Shown in pieces: positions 22,131-36,756 of a stretch of 64,000 bases of DNA. The position numbers and the translations under genes are program-made. This DNA is from Mastigamoeba balamuthi (Eukaryota; Evosea; Mastigamoebida; Mastigamoebidae), in assembly GCA_902651635.1 (NCBI GenBank), contig CACRSC010000134.1, positions 392,899 to 456,898 of the forward strand, in the 5' to 3' direction. A model generated the notes under the pieces. It was not told where the DNA came from, did no database searches, and saw nothing but the letters and a program-made list of their open reading frames with translations. The number at the start of each line of letters is the position of its first letter. The first letter of the stretch is position 1.

Positions 22131-23013
22131 TCAGCATGAGCTGGGGCACTCCTTCAAGAATACTTTGAGGTTGAGGGTGAGGTTGCTCAGGATGCGTGGG
22201 TACCTTCGCACAAGTGCCCTGTAGTCCGAGATGCTGCGGGGGGACACACATCGTCAATCGCGGATGCAGTGCGAGGCGCAATTGTGTGCCGCACGAGATG
22301 CGGCCGTCGCCGTCGAGGTCGGCTTCGCGGAAAGTCTGGTCCACCAGGCTGTCGAGCTGCTGCTCGCTCAGGTCGAGCACGAAGCTCTCCAAGACAGTGT
22401 CTCTGAGCAGGATGAGGAGCTCTTTCCGTGTCACAAACCCGTCTCCGTCGATATCGTACAGCCTGAACGAGACTGCAGGTGCGCGGAAACTTGGTCACTA
22501 TGCGAAATAGAAAAACACCCCCTCCGCCCCCTGAGATAATTCCGCGAACAGGCGAGGCGCTCGTCGTAGGAGGCCTTCTCGCAGAAGGAGCTCAGGCCTC
22601 GCGTGAACTCGCTGAACGTGAGCACGCGGTCCTTGTTCTCGTCAAACGCCTGGAATATTCTGTCCGCAATCACCCGTGCCTGCTCCCCCTGCGAACCCGC
22701 CGATGCAGTGAGAACTCCCGGGGCATCCGAGAAGGAAGAAATTGAAGCAAAGGGCGCCGGCGGCGCACAAGGGCTTGGCGGAACTCGTCCTCGTCGATCA
22801 CGCCGTCACGGCGCACGGACTCGCTGATGCGCTTGTAGCTCTCCCACAGGAGCGCGACCTCGTGCTTGGAGACTGGGTGGGAGGAACCAGGGGGAAAGAC
22901 AGCCCGACGTCAGTAACACCGCGCACATGCCCTCTTGGCGCACAGTGTGTGCACGAGGACAAGCGATCGATTTCACGGCGCGAAGGCGCCTCTTTGCTGC
23001 CGTGATGTCCCAT
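22131..23013 (-). CDS. N-myristoylated EF-hand Ca2+ sensor (calcineurin B/CBL/NCS-like)
   Basis: Five exons (23013-22944, 22872-22769, 22688-22550, 22472-22295, 22233-22131) give 197 residues. The start MGHHGSKE fits the N-myristoylation consensus (Gly2, Ser6). Four EF-hand positions follow. The first (SVRRDGVIDEDEF) is degenerate, and the next three are canonical: DENKDRVLTFSEF, DIDGDGFVTRKEL and DLDGDGRISISDY. A THFSKHEVALLWESYKRIS helix resembles calcineurin B and plant CBL proteins. It should be a membrane-tethered calcium sensor for a phosphatase or kinase. The partner is not evident from the neighbours. Every intron phase agrees, and the acceptor of the last intron restores the fourth loop. 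Confidence 0.85.
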
Positions 23014-23147
23014 TGAACTCCGGGCTCCTATTTTGAGACAGCAAACCAACAGATTCGAAAATCTCGTCCGCGGCTGGACGGTGGCTGACGGAATCTACCC
23101 GTCCCTTTTTTCCTGTACCCCGCAGAGTGGGGCACAAAGCACCCGAA

Positions 23148-27841
<4,694 letters not shown>

Positions 27842-27867
27842 GGAGTAAACTGAACGGCCATCTTAAT

Positions 27868-27940
27868 CCGATATCTCCCTGATAGCGATTTCTCTATAGA
27901 GATTTTCAATTGAACTCTTGAAATCTTATCTCTTCGAATA
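27868..27940 (+). promoter_or_regulatory. Candidate promoter patch before the UBZ-RING-E2 gene
   Basis: GATATCT (27870-27876), GCGATTTCTC, GAGATTTTCAATT and AAATCTTATC lie 65-135 nt before the ATG at 28005, right after the ABCC stop. The dense AT-rich words stand out against GC-rich flanks. Confidence 0.35.
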
Positions 27941-28004
27941 ACAGAAGAACAGGACTCGTTAGCTCTCACACAGACAGCGCATTCCGCGACCTCCGAGACT
28001 CGCC

Positions 28005-29156
28005 ATGTCAGAGGAGACGGTGGCCTGCCCCCTGTGCGGGGACCCCTTCCCCGTGTCCGTCATCGGTGCGTAGTGGTGACCGTGCCAGCCGCTCCTGAGC
28101 CACTCGGGCGCAGCCGAGCACGCCGACTCGTGCGCAGGCAAGGCGCCGGCGGGCGAGGAGGGAGTGGAGGAGTCGGACTACGAGATGGCGCTGCGGCTGC
28201 AGAGAGAGCTCGACGGCGAGGCCCCCGCGCGGGACACGTCGCGCAAGACGGTGCGCTGCGAGGCCTGCGGAGAGACCACGAGCGTCGACTCGGTCTACAT
28301 CCTCGACGAGTGCACGCACAAGTTCTGCAGGCCCTGCATCGAGCGGCACGTCGCCGAGCGCATCGCGGTGAGCGCCACCGTCGCGTGCCCGGTGCCCGGC
28401 TGCGGGCGCGCGCTCAGCGTGGGCGACATGAAGCACCTCGTGCCCAAGCGGGCGCCCGCTGGGGGCGGCAGCTCGCGCAGGGCCTCGCAGCGCCTGGTCG
28501 AGGAGCTCGGCGCCATTACGCGCAGCGACCCGGCCAAGAACGTGAGCGACGCCCTGCTTCCAACCCTCCTTTTCTCGGAACTCAGGGACTCGATGGCGCC
28601 CGCAGGGGTACTCGGTCGAGCCGGTGGACGACAACATCTACCAGTGGGAGGTCAAGTTCTTTGGGTTCGACAAGTCCGAGCCCATCGCCCAGGACATGCA
28701 CTCGCTCCACGTCGTGAGTTGTTCTTTGAAGCACGGCAGTCTTATCCCCCTCACTTGTCTCCTCCCTACAGAAGAGCATCGTGATGCTGTTCAAGTTCCC
28801 TTCGGACTACCCGTTCTCGCCGCCCTTCTGCCGCGTCATCCGCCCGAGTACGCGGCCAGGGAGTCAGGGATAAGGCCGACAGGCAGACAAGAGCGCTGAC
28901 AGACACTGTGATGGCTCCTGCCGCAGGGTTCCAGTTCCGCACGGGCCACGTGACTGTGGGCGGGTCGATCTGCATGGAGCTGCTGACCAGGAAGGGCTGG
29001 TCCCCCGAGAACACCGTCGAGGCCGTCGTCATGAGCATCCGGTCCTCGTTCCTCTCTGGCGGCGCGCGGCTGGACCGCGCGGGCATGGGCGACTACACCG
29101 AGCAGGAGGCCCGCATCGCCTTCGACCGCCTCGTGCAGCAGCACGGGTGGGAGTAG
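28005..29156 (+). CDS. UBZ-like finger + RING-like domain + UBE2Q-type E2 fusion
   Basis: Five exons (28005-28065, 28114-28541, 28606-28713, 28772-28847, 28927-29156) give 300 residues. Residues 8-28 form a CxxC...HxxxC finger (CPLCGDPFPVSVIAEHADSC), like the ubiquitin-binding UBZ finger of Rad18-type proteins. Next comes a RING-like domain, CEACGETTSVD then DECTHKFCRPC and CPVPGCG, similar to RING1 of RBR ligases. The last 150 residues are a UBE2Q-class ubiquitin-conjugating domain: IYQWEVKFFGFD, FPSDYPFSPPFCRVIRP, and active-site GGSICMELLTRKGWSPE with the Cys. One protein would thus bind ubiquitin, act as E2, and carry its own E3-like module. Human UBE2Q proteins have an RWD-like N terminus instead. 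The splice before GYSVEPVDDN was chosen because it restores the family's first strand. Confidence 0.85.
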
Positions 29157-29272
29157 AGCCCGAGAGTCCCCCGCCCGCTACCCCCCGCAAACGCCCCCTC
29201 AGCAGCAGCGCAGAGGCTGAACTCCAGACTCCCGTATATGCGGCCACGAATGTGTGGGGTCCCCGTTGGCGA

Positions 29273-30413
29273 TCAGAGCGTGCTCTGCGAGCGCGCGGCT
29301 GCGGCCAGCGTGGCGGAGATGGTGGGGCGCAGCATGTCCGACGTGCTGAGGCCCGCGCGCACGCTCTCGTCGTAGACGGCGGCGACGGTGGCCGGGGCCA
29401 CGTAGACGCCGTGCGACGCCAGCACGGTGAAGCTGTTGGCCACGCGCGCCATGCGCGAGCGCAGGTCGGGGCTGACGGTCACGAGGGCGGGCTCGGCGTA
29501 CTGGCCCTGGCTCTGCTGCGCTGCCATGGCGTCGTCGACGGCCGACGGGTAGACCCAGATGTAGCCGTTGTTGCCCAGCACGACGCTGACGCCGTACTCG
29601 GTGCGGATGAAGTGGCTCTTGCAGCGCTTCACCAGCGCTGCCGGCACAGAGACGAACGTCCCTTGCAGCAGCTGCACGAGCGTGGTGAGGGAGGGAGTAG
29701 AGACGTGGGGGGGCACGGACCTTGCCGTAGCGGGTGGAGCGTGTGTGGAGACCGGCGCTGCCGTCGGCGTAGAACGACTGGACCTCGCAGCTCACGAGGT
29801 CGCCCTCGACGAAGAACGAGCGCATGTTGAGCTCGTCCAGGTACGTGCGCTTGCGCTGCACGCCGCCGGGCAGGTTCACGGCGGAGAGTGGCAGCACGGC
29901 GTCCATCTTGGCATTGATGTCCACCTTCCATCTGGAAGGGGGAGGAAGCAGATAATTAGTTGATTCTGGGCAATGATGTCATCAGAAAATCTGCGGAGAT
30001 ATTGGGGGGTTTTGCGAGCCTGCCCTGGGCGACCTCTGTGACGCGGCCGACGACGACGTCGCCCACCTCGCCCTGGTAGCGCGACAGCAGCGGGCGCACC
30101 GTGACGAGCTTGTTGACCCTCTCCACGAACCCGCTCACTGCGCAGCGCGAGCGCAAACGGCAGCAGAGGCGCCTGTGAGCTCTGAGCGCGCTGCGGGGTG
30201 CTCTCTGGGGCTGGGGGGCTGGGGGGGAGGGTCACCAGAGGCGATGAGGCGCTGGGAGCTGGAGGCGTCGTCGAGGTAGGTCCCGTGGCCGCGGAGGAAG
30301 CCGGCCTCGACGGGGATGGACTCGCCGGGGATCACCTGGTGCGCCACGGGGCCCCCGGGGGCCGCGCTGCTGGCCTCCTTCTTTCGTCCGATGACGCCGA
30401 TGTCCACGTTCAT
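29273..30413 (-). CDS. RRP4: Exosome complex cap subunit Rrp4 (EXOSC2)
   Basis: Four exons (30413-30236, 30137-30020, 29931-29721, 29671-29273) give 301 residues, the family's length. The N-terminal domain has [20 protein letters not shown]. The S1 domain has [20 protein letters not shown] and [19 protein letters not shown], then [11 protein letters not shown]. The KH part has [16 protein letters not shown]. Rrp4 caps the exosome barrel with Rrp40 and Csl4 and feeds RNA to the 3'-5' nucleases in nucleus and cytosol. Intron 2 (29932-30019) starts with GC after CAG. There is no GT near the junction, and the join AG|A TGG recreates the conserved R-W-K-V, so a GC-AG intron is well supported. Its start lies 844 nt from the neighbouring minus-strand gene start. 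Confidence 0.93.
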
Positions 30414-30469
30414 GACTGCAGAGGCCCAGAGACGCAGCAGACGCGCGCAGCGCTATGCGAAAAGCGGGG

Positions 30470-30512
30470 GTGGAGATTCAGCTGAATATCTAGATAGCGG
30501 GTGAAAATCTGG
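30470..30512 (-). promoter_or_regulatory. Candidate promoter patch before Rrp4
   Basis: GGAGATTC, GAATATCTAGATA and GAAAATCTGG lie within 100 nt upstream of the Rrp4 start at 30413 and resemble the other pre-gene patches. The remaining bases to 30789 show a purine-rich stretch and no recognisable gene. Confidence 0.3.
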
Positions 30513-30789
30513 CGCGATAGATCATGGCAATTGAATTTGTACATGTGAGAGCTTGGGGTTGTGCGCTTTTGCGGGGGGAAGGGGAGATGGGAGAAGCGGG
30601 AGTCGCTCTTGTTCTAGCTCGGCGCCACAACCCGGCAACAACAAACAAGGTTTAGCAAGGAAGAGATTGTTGATGGCAAAAGGGGGGGAGGGGGTCCCAT
30701 GCGGGAATGTATGCAAGGGGCATGCATGCGTGTGCCTCTTGGACGCTGTGGCAAAACAACCGCTGTGAGCTGCCGACGACGAGACGGCA

Positions 30790-31257
30790 TCAGAGCTTCT
30801 TCCACCCGAGGGCCGGCCCCGCCGACGCGTACCAGTACGTCCCCTCTGGCGGCGGCACGTCCTCGCCGCGCCCCGCGGCCACGCTGTGCTCGCCCATGTG
30901 CGACGGCGAGTGCGCAGTCTCGAGGCCCTCGGGCACCTCGACCAGCGCCACCGCGACGCTCGCGCGGCCCTCTATGTGGCTGTCCCACTCGCCGTACGTC
31001 GCCACGTCGAGGCGCTCGCTGTGCAGCGGCGAGTAGCGCCAGGCGATGCCCATGCAGGCCTCGACGGTCGCCCGCGGGATCGGCAGCGGCGGGTGGCCAG
31101 CGAAGCCCAGCGTCCGCGTGTACAGTATCAGGACGGGGCTGCCGGCCGGGCTCTTGGAGATGGCGCACGGCGGCAGCAGCAGCTTCTTCACGCCGGCCAG
31201 GTGCTCCGCGCCGATGGTCGCGCGGGCGCGGTAGGTCCCGTTCTCGATCAACGCCAT
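30790..31257 (-). CDS. Uncharacterised 155-residue protein
   Basis: A single open frame of 155 residues with the strong G/C third-position bias of real genes here. No intron is needed. It begins MALIENGTYRARATIG and contains VKKLLLPPCAISKSP, VLILYTRTLGFAGHPPL and a C-terminal WYASAGPALGWKKL. It has no signal peptide or membrane segment, and composition is soluble-globular. I do not recognise the family. It is divergent from the Rab gene with only 104 nt between the two starts, so the two probably share a promoter. It could be lineage-specific. Confidence 0.6.
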   Translation of the reverse strand: MALIENGTYRARATIGAEHLAGVKKLLLPPCAISKSPAGSPVLILYTRTLGFAGHPPLPIPRATVEACMGIAWRYSPLHSERLDVATYGEWDSHIEGRASVAVALVEVPEGLETAHSPSHMGEHSVAAGRGEDVPPPEGTYWYASAGPALGWKKL

Positions 31258-31299
31258 CGGTACGGCACGGTACGGCTTTTGCGGGTCTATTTGGGTTCG

Positions 31300-31345
31300 T
31301 GGATTATTCGGAGATACCGCAATCTGGCGCGGGGAGATCTGCCGT
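31300..31345. promoter_or_regulatory. Shared divergent promoter patch, unknown gene / Rab
   Basis: GGATTATTCGGAGATACC, GCAATCTGG and GGAGATCTG lie in the 104-nt gap between divergent starts at 31257 and 31362. The gap is too small for separate large promoters. Confidence 0.35.
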
Positions 31346-31361
31346 GGCAAATCGCGCTCTT

Positions 31362-32150
31362 ATGTCGGGTGGCGACTCTGTTCTGCACTGCCCGCCCGGC
31401 AGCGTGCTGCCCCGCATCGACCACACCTACGACGTGATCCTCGTCGGCCCCAGCGGCGCTGGCAAGAGCGCCCTGCTCCAGCGGCTCGTCAACGACGCGT
31501 TCCCGGACAATTCTGTCGCGTAACCTATGCGACCCCCTCTCTCGCCAGTCCCTCTCCTCCCGCTCCCACCGGTCCCACAACCCAACAAACCCAACACCCG
31601 CTGCCCGCCGGCCAGCACGATCGGCGTGGACTTCCAGGTGCACTACATGCAGTTCACGCGGGCAGCGCTGCCGCGGCGGACCAAGACGGTCAAGATGGTC
31701 GTGTGGGACACGGCGGGCCAGGAGCGCTACCGGTCCATCGCCGAGTCGTACTACCACGGGGCCGCGGCCGCGCTGCTCGTCTACGACGCCTCGGCGTCCT
31801 CGCCGCCCGCCCTGGCGGTGCGCCCGTGGCTCGAGGGCATCGAGTCGCACGCGAGCCCCTCGATCCCCGTGCTCGTGGCGGCCAACAAGGCCGACCTCGG
31901 GGGCGGCGCGCAGGGGCAGAGCGGCGGCGGCCTGGCCGTCTCGGAGGTGCTCGGCCTGCCGGCCGTCAGCGTCAGCGCGCGCACGGGCCTCGGGGTCCGA
32001 GAGGCCTTTGCGCAGCTGGCGCGCATGCTGCTCGAGCGAGAGCCCCCGGCCTCGCAGAGGCCCGAGTCCTCCGACACAGAGGGCAACGAGGACACCCCCC
32101 TGCTCCTCCGCCGGCTGCGACCGGGCGCCGGCTTCGACTTGTGCTGCTAG
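31362..32150 (+). CDS. Rab-like small GTPase
   Basis: Two exons, 31362-31519 and 31616-32150, give 230 residues. The G motifs are GPSGAGKSALLQRL, TIGVDFQVHY (Rab-type switch I), WDTAGQERYRSI, NKADL and VSARTG. A double-cysteine C terminus (DLCC) is the usual Rab geranylgeranyl signal. It should regulate vesicle identity or docking on an internal membrane. It carries a 20-residue N-terminal extension, an alanine-rich stretch after switch II, and a Gly-rich insert (GGGAQGQSGGG) between the NKxD motif and the SA motif, so I cannot assign a Rab number. The splice phase agrees, and the intron places TIGVDF directly after the first helix. Confidence 0.92.
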
Positions 32151-32308
32151 TGGGCCCCACCCCGGGCGACCTTGGAGAGAGAGGAGAGGAGAGGAGGCAA
32201 CTGGAGGAGCAGAGGGGAAGTGCACCCGATCAATTGATCGTATAAAACAATGAACGCGCAATGGAGGCGACGTCGACGGCGAGGGGGGGGACCGAGGAGC
32301 CTCAGCGC

Positions 32309-32773
32309 TCACGCCGTGCAGTTCTGTGCCGCTGCTGCCGCGTGCTGCCGCGGCGTGCGGGGCAGGGGCAGGCGCGGCACCCTGGCGAAGCCCTGCATCC
32401 GCGGCCTCCGCGCTGCCGCTGCCGCTGCCGCCGCTGCGCCCGCGCTCGGGGCCCCCGTGCCGGCCATCCTGGCCCACGTGGCCTGAGTCACCGGCAGCGG
32501 CAGTGCGAGGTGCCCGCCGCGCCTCTGGGCCCACGGCTGCAGCTGCGGGCGCGGGCGGGCGGGCGCCGCGAGGGGCGCGGGGCAGCGCGGGATCAGAGGG
32601 GCGAGGGCCTCGAGGAGGGGCGCCAGGCTGACGTCTTCGAGGGCGCGCTCGAACGCAGCGGCGGCCAGCTCGGGCGTGGGCGCCTGCTGCAGGGCGCGCA
32701 CGAGCTCGGGCTGCTGCGCGAGGGCGGCGAGCAGGGACCCGACGACCTGGCGCTGAGCCGTTGCGTCGTCCAT
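32309..32773 (-). CDS. Uncharacterised Ala/Pro-rich 154-residue protein
   Basis: One open frame on the minus strand. The first 65 residues look like a compact helical domain (MDDATAQRQVVGSLLAALAQ, APTPELAAAAFERALEDVSL). The remainder is Ala/Pro/Arg-rich low complexity and may partly be untranslated or spliced differently. I recognise no family. It is divergent from the gene starting at 32900 across a 126-nt gap rich in GAGATC/GATTATC words, which supports a real promoter. The C-terminal end is uncertain because the poly-Ala region could hide an intron. Confidence 0.45.
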   Translation of the reverse strand: MDDATAQRQVVGSLLAALAQQPELVRALQQAPTPELAAAAFERALEDVSLAPLLEALAPLIPRCPAPLAAPARPRPQLQPWAQRRGGHLALPLPVTQATWARMAGTGAPSAGAAAAAAAAARRPRMQGFARVPRLPLPRTPRQHAAAAAQNCTA

Positions 32774-32804
32774 CGGGGAGTTCGGTGTGGGTTTTTCTCC
32801 GCAC

Positions 32805-32880
32805 TGACGGGCGGGGGAAGATTCGGACAGAGATCTCTCATGAGATTATCTGGGGGATCACGCCAGAAATCAACATCAGT
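32805..32880. promoter_or_regulatory. Shared divergent promoter patch
   Basis: GAAGATTC, AGAGATCTCTCATGAGATTATC and GGGGATCACG lie between the divergent starts at 32773 and 32900. The words match those of other pre-start patches in this window. Confidence 0.35.
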
Positions 32881-32899
32881 TGCTTTCGCGGGCACTTTG

Positions 32900-33513
32900 A
32901 TGGCGAGGATCGACCTGCGCAGGCTGCTTCCACACGAGAGAGAGCTCCTGAGCAGCGGCGCGCTGGTGAACGTGACCCACCAGGGGTCGTCGTCCGCGTG
33001 GCTGCAGGCACCCGAGCACGACCCTCCAGCACCAGGCAGAACCCGTGTGTACAGGTCCGCATCTGCGACCACCCTTTTGCGACTTTTATCTAATCTTCGA
33101 ATCCGATTTTGGGCTGCTGCAGGCCCATGGGCGATGCAGAGTTTGCGCATTTGATGTCGACGGGGCTGCTCCCGGCAACGCAGCCCTACCAGACGATTGT
33201 GGAGGGGCCCGAGGGCAGGGCCTATGCGGCAAAGTACCTCACGGGCCGCAAGTGGGTCGACACGGCTCCGACAACAGTCGTAGAGTTCGACGCGCCTGCG
33301 GAGCTCGTCCGCAGGCTGTTCGAGATGCAGTGCAAGGCCGAGGACGGGGCTCTGTCTCACGGTCTCGGGGACAAAGGGGGCAGGGGATTGCCCCTGTTCA
33401 ACGCTGGCCTAGAGGCACGTGCTATAACGTGGTCAGTATGCCTGGTTAAGCGTTCCCTGGTTCAGAAGAAAGCAGCCACTGCCAAAGACCGCCACACACC
33501 TGGAAAGAAATGA
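32900..33513 (+). CDS. Uncharacterised 181-residue protein with YRPMGDAEF core
   Basis: Two exons, 32900-33054 and 33123-33513, join at AG|G and give 181 residues. After a 45-residue leader (MARIDLRRLLPHERELL...) comes a globular domain: VYRPMGDAEFAHLMSTGLLP, GRAYAAKYLTGRKWV, TTVVEFDAPAELVRRLF, EDGALSHGLGDKGGRGLPLF and ITWSVCLVKR. The first exon ends exactly before the domain, and both sides read as one fold. I cannot name the family. A YR-containing strand followed by short alpha/beta pieces and a Glu-bearing loop is reminiscent of small ADP-ribosyltransferase-like folds, but that is only a guess. It has no membrane or signal segment. Confidence 0.6.
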
Positions 33514-33619
33514 GAACGGAATACCGCGATATTTGCGTGGAATCCGATGGAGGTGATTGAGATTCGCGCTTACAACCAATTGATACTTCCAGGGATATTC
33601 AGTGTGCCAAAAGAACGGG

Positions 33620-34192
33620 ATGGATCCCAGCGTTTGCTTTGTCCACCGCAACCGGTCCTTCCGCATCCGCCTCTTCCAGCAGAGGGTTAACTGTGAGACC
33701 ACCCACAAAGTACACGTGCCGAGTGTCGAGGAGGAACTCGGTGCTCGGATTGTATTCCTCCCAGGTGGCGGCGTTCTCACCCAGCAGGAGGACGGCTACT
33801 CTCTCATTAACTTCGAGGTCAACGACGTCATCCGGGTGGCCGTCAGACCTCGAGTGCCGCCGGTTCTCCAAGGTAGTGCCTCCACCTTGCATGTTTGCCG
33901 AGAGGAGGGGGTTTCCTTTCCTGACTGACAAGGTCTCCGAATGAGCGAAGCCAGTGATGTGTCCTCCATTTCTCTCGCCCTTGCATCCTTGCAGCACACG
34001 CTGAGCTGCATGCTGAAAGAGCCTCGCGTGCAACTTGTGGTGCAGTTGCAGCACGACATGCAGCGCATCGGCCACTGTATGGCACTGGCAGGCATTCGCC
34101 GCCAAGTCTCAGACCGCACGCCACCTCCTGTCTCGTCCGGCAGCCCTGCCCTCCGCCCGCGGTCGACCCTGAGGGTGACGCAGACTTTCTGA
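33620..34192 (+). CDS. Uncharacterised 164-residue protein (tentative two-exon model)
   Basis: Two frames can be joined, 33620-33872 and 33951-34192, across a GT-AG intron of 78 nt, to give MDPSVCFVHRNRSF... through IVFLPGGGVLTQQEDGYSLI, then a helical second part (LALASLQHTLSCMLKEPRVQ, LQHDMQRIGHCMALAG). The second frame also has its own Met, so two separate small genes, or none, remain possible. Codon bias is weaker than in neighbouring genes. I do not recognise it. Overlapping minus-strand frames exist but look like shadows. Confidence 0.35.
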
Positions 34193-34392
34193 GGTGAGGC
34201 AAAACACGGATGTACCGAAGCATCTTCTGTATTTTCGGTTCGTTTCGTTAGCCTGCTGGTCGCTGAGCTAAACAAAGTGTGCGCTTCCGTAGAAGTCACA
34301 GCGATTAGGGCTCTTGCGGACCTGCAGTGATCTGTCACAAGGACGCGGATCGGAATGCAACGGCACTCCGTAGCTTCCCTGGGGAACCAGGC

Positions 34393-35127
34393 CTATGCCT
34401 TGCTCGTCTGCTGGCTCCGCTCCAGCGCCGCCATGGCCGCTTCGAGCCTGCGCAGCGACCCCTCCGTGTACTCCGCGGACCTCTTGCACTGCGCCAGGGC
34501 TGCCTCGACCCTCTCCACGTGCGGCAGCTGCGCGGTCAGCGCCCTCAGGTCGTGCTCAGCCCTCCCCACGTCCGCCGACGCCCGCGCCGCCTGGCGCTCC
34601 GCCTCGCGCGCCGCCGCGAGCAGCGCCTCCTGCTGCCGCGACGCCAGGGCGCTGCACGCGCGCAGCTCCGACTGGAAGTCCGCGCACAGGATGACCAGCG
34701 CCGTGGGGTTCAGCGGCCCCGGCTGCGCCGCCCCTGCAGACGCCCGCGCCCCCGTCAGGTCGGGGGGGGAGCAGTGCAGGACACGGGCCTTGCGGTGTGG
34801 TCTCGCCGCGGGCGCGGGAGAGGAGGCCCGAGATGGAGCCGCGGAGCAGCGGCGCGAACTTGGGCAGCGTGCGCAGGGCGGAGATCTCGGGGTCGGGCAC
34901 GGCGGACGCCGCGTTGTGGCCGTTGTTCACGGTGACGATCGAGTCGACGGCGGGCTGCTGGGCGCGGCCAGCGGGCGGCCTGCTGGTGGGGGCGCCCTTC
35001 TCCACCGAGTAGCTGGAGGGGCCGGGGCGGCCGCTCGTGAGGTGCGCGGGGAGAGGGGTGCCGGGTACGAGGTGTACGGAATGGAGGCAGCATCCTCCTT
35101 CGATGGCGCGTTCTGCGCGTTGCCCAT
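34393..35127 (-). CDS. BORCS5: BLOC-1-related complex subunit 5 (BORCS5, myrlysin)
   Basis: Three exons (35127-35069, 35033-34783, 34733-34393) give 216 residues. The start MGNAQNAP offers an N-terminal Gly for myristoylation, as in animal BORCS5. The signature block reads VDSIVTVNNGHNAASAVPDP, EISALRTLPKFAPLLRG and SISGLL, a close match to the family. The C-terminal half is a long coiled coil (ALASRQQEALLAAARE, RVEAALAQCKRSAEYTE). BORC sits on lysosomes and recruits Arl8 and kinesin for outward transport. The first intron is only 35 nt. Without it the frame breaks, and with it the joined segment reads GRPGPSSYSVEKGAP. The second intron boundary is chosen by frame. Confidence 0.8.
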
Positions 35128-35309
35128 CGCCCCCCGCTGATCTCTCTCGCGATTCAATCTAAGAAACAAAAAATCACCAGAACTGTTGTTCCCCAACCAC
35201 CGATTCCTCACCACCACTACGCTGTACACTCGCAGGCGTCACCCGGAGTCAGCGTGACCGGTGTGCAGCATGACCTAGCAGGCAGACAAAAAAAGGGAAT
35301 TCGGCGACT

Positions 35310-35345
35310 CCCGTGATTTGGGGGCAGAGATGATATCTGCGGTAA
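35310..35345 (+). promoter_or_regulatory. Candidate promoter patch with GATATC before RPF1
   Basis: GTGATTTGGG and GATATC (35332-35337) lie 55-80 nt before the ATG at 35393, in the gap shared with the divergent BORCS5 gene. Confidence 0.35.
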
Positions 35346-35392
35346 TGACATCATCATCTACGGCAGATTTTGCACTGCAGCGGCGCCGGAGA

Positions 35393-36615
35393 ATGACGCG
35401 CGGCGGGCATGGCCTCGTGAACATCGGCAACGTCTCGCGCATCCGCAACAAGCAGAAGCGCTCGATGGTGTTCGAGCGCCTGCGGGCGGAGCGCGAGAAG
35501 GCCCGCTCCAAGGTGCCCAGCGGCCGCTGTCTCTCTGCGAAGGACGCCGTGGTCCTGACGTCCCCTCTCGCAGGAGCGGAAGCAGAGGAAGAGGGAGGAG
35601 GAGGCGCTGGGAGCGGACGCCCCGCCCAAGAAGATCCCCAGGACCATCGACAACGCCCGCGAGGCCGACGACACGATGGTCGACGCCAACGACCCCGAGG
35701 TCCACAACGATGTCTCGCTGGACGAGATGGCCTCGTACTTCAAGGTGCGTGGTCTGCCTGCCTGCCTGGATACGGGTATCTCTAACGCAATCGCTTGGGG
35801 GCACGCAGAGCGAGGCCAAGCCCAAGATCCTCATCACGACGTCGCAGCACGCGGGGAAGAAGACCTTCAGGTTCGCGCGCTGCCTCGCGATGCTGTTCGG
35901 CAGGGGCGCCGCCAAGTGCTACAGGCGCCGCACGTACACGCTCTCCGAGATCTCCAAATACGCGTACGTGGACCACACGTCACATTTCCCAGAAATCCCC
36001 TCCTGACGCGGGAGATTCCGAAATCTGCAGGAAACACAAGCACTTCACCGACGTGATCGTCGTCTGCGAGAACAAGGAGCTGGTGTCGGACATCATCCTC
36101 TCGCACCTGCCCAACGGGCCGACGGCGTACTTCAAGGTCTGGAACGTCGTCTTCCTCTTCAAGACGCTCAAGATCCTGCGCTCGCTGCGTGCCCCCGCCG
36201 AGCTCATCATGAACAACTTCGGCACCCGCCTCGGCATGGTCAGATTCCCATTCCCCCTCCCGCATATCTAGAATTTCCCGTTGCTGACGTGTTGGATGAT
36301 TCCGAATAGACCATCGGGCGAATGATCGCGGCGCTGTTCCCGCAGAAGCCGGACTTCCGGGCGCACCGTGTCGCGACGTTCCACGTGCAGCGCGACTTCA
36401 TCTTCTTCCGGCACCACCGGTACGCGTTCGAGAAGCCCGAGGACGAGTTCGAGCAGTCGCAGTGCCCCGTCGCCACGAGGCTGCAGGAGATCGGCCCGCG
36501 CTTCACGCTCAAGCTGACGGCGCTCAAGAACGACACGCTCGAGAACACCCACTCGGAGTACATCTTCCTCCCCAAGAAGCAGATGATCACCAGCCGCAGG
36601 AGGTTCTTCCTCTAA
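35393..36615 (+). CDS. RPF1: Ribosome production factor 1 (Brix-domain protein)
   Basis: Five exons (35393-35512, 35574-35744, 35809-35963, 36031-36238, 36310-36615) give 319 residues. A basic N terminus (VSRIRNKQKRSMVFERLR) leads into a Brix domain: KPKILITTSQHAGKKT, KHFTDVIVVCENKE, ILSHLPNGPTAYFKV, IMNNFGTRLGMTIGRMIAAL and FHVQRDFIFFRHHRYAFE. It closes with QEIGPRFTLKLTAL and TSRRRFFL. Rpf1 acts in the nucleolus in 60S subunit assembly, contacting pre-27S rRNA. It matches the family over its whole length. All exon phases agree. An in-frame upstream Met exists at 35336, but the shorter start fits the family better. Confidence 0.92.
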
Positions 36616-36756
36616 CGGGCAGCAAGCAATACAAGCCGTACTTTTGCGATATTGCGATCTCCTCTGCTATTTCATCGGCACACTGTCAATTGATACGTGC
36701 CAGCGGGATCCCCCCGACTATTTTTGCCCCAGTGCATTAATTTCTCCGCGAGTGCA

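Noticed and set aside
33599-34338. Minus-strand frames of 126-180 residues
   Set aside because: They overlap the tentative plus-strand gene, have no start context or family similarity, and mutually overlap in several frames.
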